From assembly GCF_013337045.2 (NCBI RefSeq), contig NZ_CP118260.1:868001-932000 (forward strand): DNA of 64,000 nt. The letters are read 5' to 3'. This stretch comes from Agrobacterium vitis. Lineage in GTDB: Bacteria; Pseudomonadota; Alphaproteobacteria; Rhizobiales; Rhizobiaceae. The notes beneath the pieces were generated by a model. It saw only the letters and a program-made list of their open reading frames with translations. It did not search any database and was not told the DNA's origin. The position numbers were made by a program, and so were the translations under genes. Shown here in pieces: positions 62,083 through 64,000 of this stretch; within the stretch, counting starts at the first letter, position 1; each line of letters begins with the position of its first letter.

Positions 62083-63258
62083 ATGAGCTTTGTGTGGGAC
62101 GATCCCTTTCTGCTGGAAGACCAGTTGAGCGACGAAGAGCGGATGATCCGCGATGCGGCGGCGGCCTTTGCCAAGGCTGAACTGAGCCCCCGCGTCGAGG
62201 ATATGTATCTCAACGAAACGACGGAACGTGGACTGTTTCCGCTGATGGGCAAGGCGGGCTTGCTGGGTGTGACCCTGCCGGAAAAATATGGCGCGGCGGG
62301 CGCCAATTACGTCAGCTACGGCCTGGTGGCGCGCGAAGTGGAGCGGGTGGATTCCGGTTTCCGGTCGATGATGAGTGTGCAATCCTCGCTGGTGATCCAT
62401 CCGATCTTTGCCTATGGCTCGGAAGAACAGAAAGACAAATATCTGCCGGGTCTGGTGTCCGGTGAATTGATCGGCTGCTTTGGCCTGACCGAACCTGATG
62501 CGGGCTCCGATCCGGGCGGCATGAAAACCAGAGCCGAAAAGATTGAGGGCGGTTACCGCCTGCGCGGCTCGAAAATGTGGATTTCCAACGCGCCGATCGC
62601 CGATGTGTTCGTGGTCTGGGCCAAATCCGAGGCGCATGATGGCGCCATTCGCGGCTTTGTGCTGGAAAAGGGGATGAAGGGGCTGTCCGCCCCGAAGATC
62701 GGCGGCAAGCTATCGCTGCGCGCGTCGATTACCGGCGAAATCGTCATGGACGGTGTTGAGGTCGGTGAGGATGCCTTGCTGCCTGGCGTCAGTGGGTTGA
62801 AAGGGCCGTTCGGCTGCCTGAACCGGGCGCGCTATGGTATTTCCTGGGGCGTCATGGGGGCTGCCGAAGATTGCTGGGTGCGCTCGCGCCAATATGGTCT
62901 CGACCGCCATCAGTTCGGCAAGCCGCTGGCCGGGATGCAGCTCTATCAGAAGAAGCTCGCCGATATGCAGACCGAAATCGCGCTGGGCTTGCAGGCATCC
63001 TTGCGGGTCGGTCGGTTGATGGACGAGCATAAGCATGCGCCGGAAATGATTTCCCTTATCAAGCGCAACAATTGCGGCAAGGCGCTGGACATTGCCCGCA
63101 TGGCCCGCGACATGCACGGCGGCAATGGTATCCAGATCGAATATCATGTGATGCGGCATTCGCAGAACCTGGAAACGGTCAATACCTATGAAGGCACCCA
63201 TGATGTGCATGCGCTGATCCTGGGCCGCGCCCAGACCGGCATCCAGGCATTTTTCTGA
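62083..63258 (+). CDS. gcdH: Glutaryl-CoA dehydrogenase
   Basis: A 391-residue FAD enzyme converting glutaryl-CoA to crotonyl-CoA in lysine/tryptophan catabolism. The acyl-CoA dehydrogenase signature appears as [14 protein letters not shown], the C-terminal [20 protein letters not shown] block is GCDH-like, and the catalytic base is Glu370 ([17 protein letters not shown]). The ATG at 62083 follows GCGAGGATGCC; a TTG at 62068 is less likely. The CoA transferase gene begins 10 bases on. Confidence 0.94.
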   Translation: MSFVWDDPFLLEDQLSDEERMIRDAAAAFAKAELSPRVEDMYLNETTERGLFPLMGKAGLLGVTLPEKYGAAGANYVSYGLVAREVERVDSGFRSMMSVQSSLVIHPIFAYGSEEQKDKYLPGLVSGELIGCFGLTEPDAGSDPGGMKTRAEKIEGGYRLRGSKMWISNAPIADVFVVWAKSEAHDGAIRGFVLEKGMKGLSAPKIGGKLSLRASITGEIVMDGVEVGEDALLPGVSGLKGPFGCLNRARYGISWGVMGAAEDCWVRSRQYGLDRHQFGKPLAGMQLYQKKLADMQTEIALGLQASLRVGRLMDEHKHAPEMISLIKRNNCGKALDIARMARDMHGGNGIQIEYHVMRHSQNLETVNTYEGTHDVHALILGRAQTGIQAFF

Positions 63259-63268
63259 GGGCGGATCG

Positions 63269-64000
63269 ATGTCGAATGCGCCACTGTCGGGATTGAAGGT
63301 CATCGAACTGGCCCGGATTTTGGCCGGTCCCTGGATCGGCCAGACGCTGGCCGACCTCGGCGCCGATGTGATCAAGGTAGAAAGCCCGCAGGGCGACGAT
63401 ACCCGTAGCTGGGGACCGCCTTTCATCGATGACGGCGTGGAAAAGGCCGCTGCCTATTTCCACGCCTGCAATCGCGGCAAACGGTCGATCACGGCGGATT
63501 TTACCAGAGCTGAAGACATCCAAACCCTGCGCGATCTGATCGCGTCAGCCGATGTGGTGATCGAGAATTTCAAGGTGGGCGGTCTGGCCAAATACGGCCT
63601 TGATTACGACAGCCTGAAAGAGCTTAATCCGAAGCTGGTCTATTGTTCCGTCACCGGCTTTGGCCAGGATGGGCCTTATGCACAACGGGCCGGGTATGAC
63701 TTCATGATCCAGGGCATGAGCGGCATCATGGACCTGACTGGAGAACCTGATGGTGCGCCTCAGAAGATCGGTGTTGCCTTTGCCGATATCTTCACCGGCC
63801 TTTATGGGGTAATCGCCATCCAGGCGGCGCTGGCCCAACGCCTTCAGACCGGACGCGGTCAGTTCATCGACATGGCATTGTTCGACTGCATGTCGGCGGT
63901 ATTGGCCAATCAGGCGATGAATTACGCTGCGTCCGGCATCGTGCCGAAGCGCATGGGCAATAATCATCCCAATATTGCGCCCTACCAGACCTTTCCGGTT
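63269..64000 (+). CDS. CaiB/BaiF family CoA transferase, 3'-truncated by window edge
   Basis: The frame is open to the last base (244 codons seen; the family is usually about 390-410). LKVIELARILAGPWIGQTLA, GADVIKVE and CNRGKRSI are hallmarks of family III CoA transferases, and the catalytic aspartate is Asp173 (AFADIFTGLYG). Directly behind gcdH, it most likely moves CoA between succinate and glutarate (SUGCT-like), feeding the dehydrogenase. The end and the stop codon lie outside the window. Confidence 0.92.
   Translation, partial: MSNAPLSGLKVIELARILAGPWIGQTLADLGADVIKVESPQGDDTRSWGPPFIDDGVEKAAAYFHACNRGKRSITADFTRAEDIQTLRDLIASADVVIENFKVGGLAKYGLDYDSLKELNPKLVYCSVTGFGQDGPYAQRAGYDFMIQGMSGIMDLTGEPDGAPQKIGVAFADIFTGLYGVIAIQAALAQRLQTGRGQFIDMALFDCMSAVLANQAMNYAASGIVPKRMGNNHPNIAPYQTFPV

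Noticed and set aside
1..64000. CRISPR arrays, tRNA/rRNA genes, insertion sequences, prophage or attachment sites
   Set aside because: No spaced direct repeats, cloverleaf sequences, transposase or integrase motifs were seen on reading both strands.

Overview
The window looks like a secondary chromosome or large replicon of a Rhizobiaceae alphaproteobacterium (Agrobacterium/Allorhizobium/Rhizobium type). This rests on the GC-rich coding style, many ABC-type solute importers, the carboxyspermidine route to spermidine, an AcdR-AcdS pair, an NrtABC-NirBD-NasA-CysG nitrate operon with NasST control, and an array of CCTCCTCCC-loop hairpins typical of alphaproteobacterial small RNAs. No rRNA, tRNA, CRISPR array, prophage or insertion sequence was recognised. 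The species call is inference.

Layout. 1-5849: the end of a hydantoinase HyuA subunit (cut by the window edge) with a complete polyamine/opine-type ABC importer. 5856-9387: a convergent MetF-like reductase, then carboxynorspermidine decarboxylase and dehydrogenase. 9455-15749 (minus): a 5-oxoprolinase-type operon with fused subunits (biotin carboxylase-BCCP, PxpB-PxpC), a DUF1445 protein, PxpA and an NRAMP transporter; a divergent GntR regulator follows. 16702-18342: AcdR and AcdS (ACC deaminase). 18392-22775: a hypothetical protein, a double-GNAT protein, a hydroxyacid dehydrogenase and a succinate-semialdehyde-type dehydrogenase. 22806-29277: LysR, a second 5-oxoprolinase-type operon in split form (PxpA, BCCP, biotin carboxylase, PxpB, PxpC) and a GntR regulator with two HTH domains.

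29808-43689 is a long catabolic island: ABC ATPase with a degenerate H-loop, two permeases, two SDR dehydrogenases, Tat-type binding protein, intrinsic terminator, second ATPase, a cyclic-imidase/PgdA-type deacetylase, a small CxxC protein, a CobW GTPase, a binding-protein homologue with no signal peptide, an amidase, an Lrp regulator and a DadA-type FAD oxidase. I read it as a candidate cyclic imide (imide to half-amide to acid) utilisation system.

43906-58001: SulP transporter, a four-hairpin anti-Shine-Dalgarno small RNA, and the nitrate assimilation operon cysG-nasA-nirD-nirB-nrtC-nrtB-nrtA (all minus). Upstream of nrtA lie a near-perfect sigma-54 promoter and a leader ending in an intrinsic terminator, then nasS and nasT. 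This fits dual control: NtrC/sigma-54 for initiation and NasT antitermination for nitrate.

58470-64000: a secreted pentapeptide-repeat protein, a PhyH-like dioxygenase, a secreted DUF922 protein, a LysR regulator with glutaryl-CoA dehydrogenase, and a CoA transferase running off the end. A recurring theme is chemistry on small cyclic nitrogen compounds: hydantoins, 5-oxoproline-like lactams (twice), a cyclic imide and the cyclopropane amino acid ACC.
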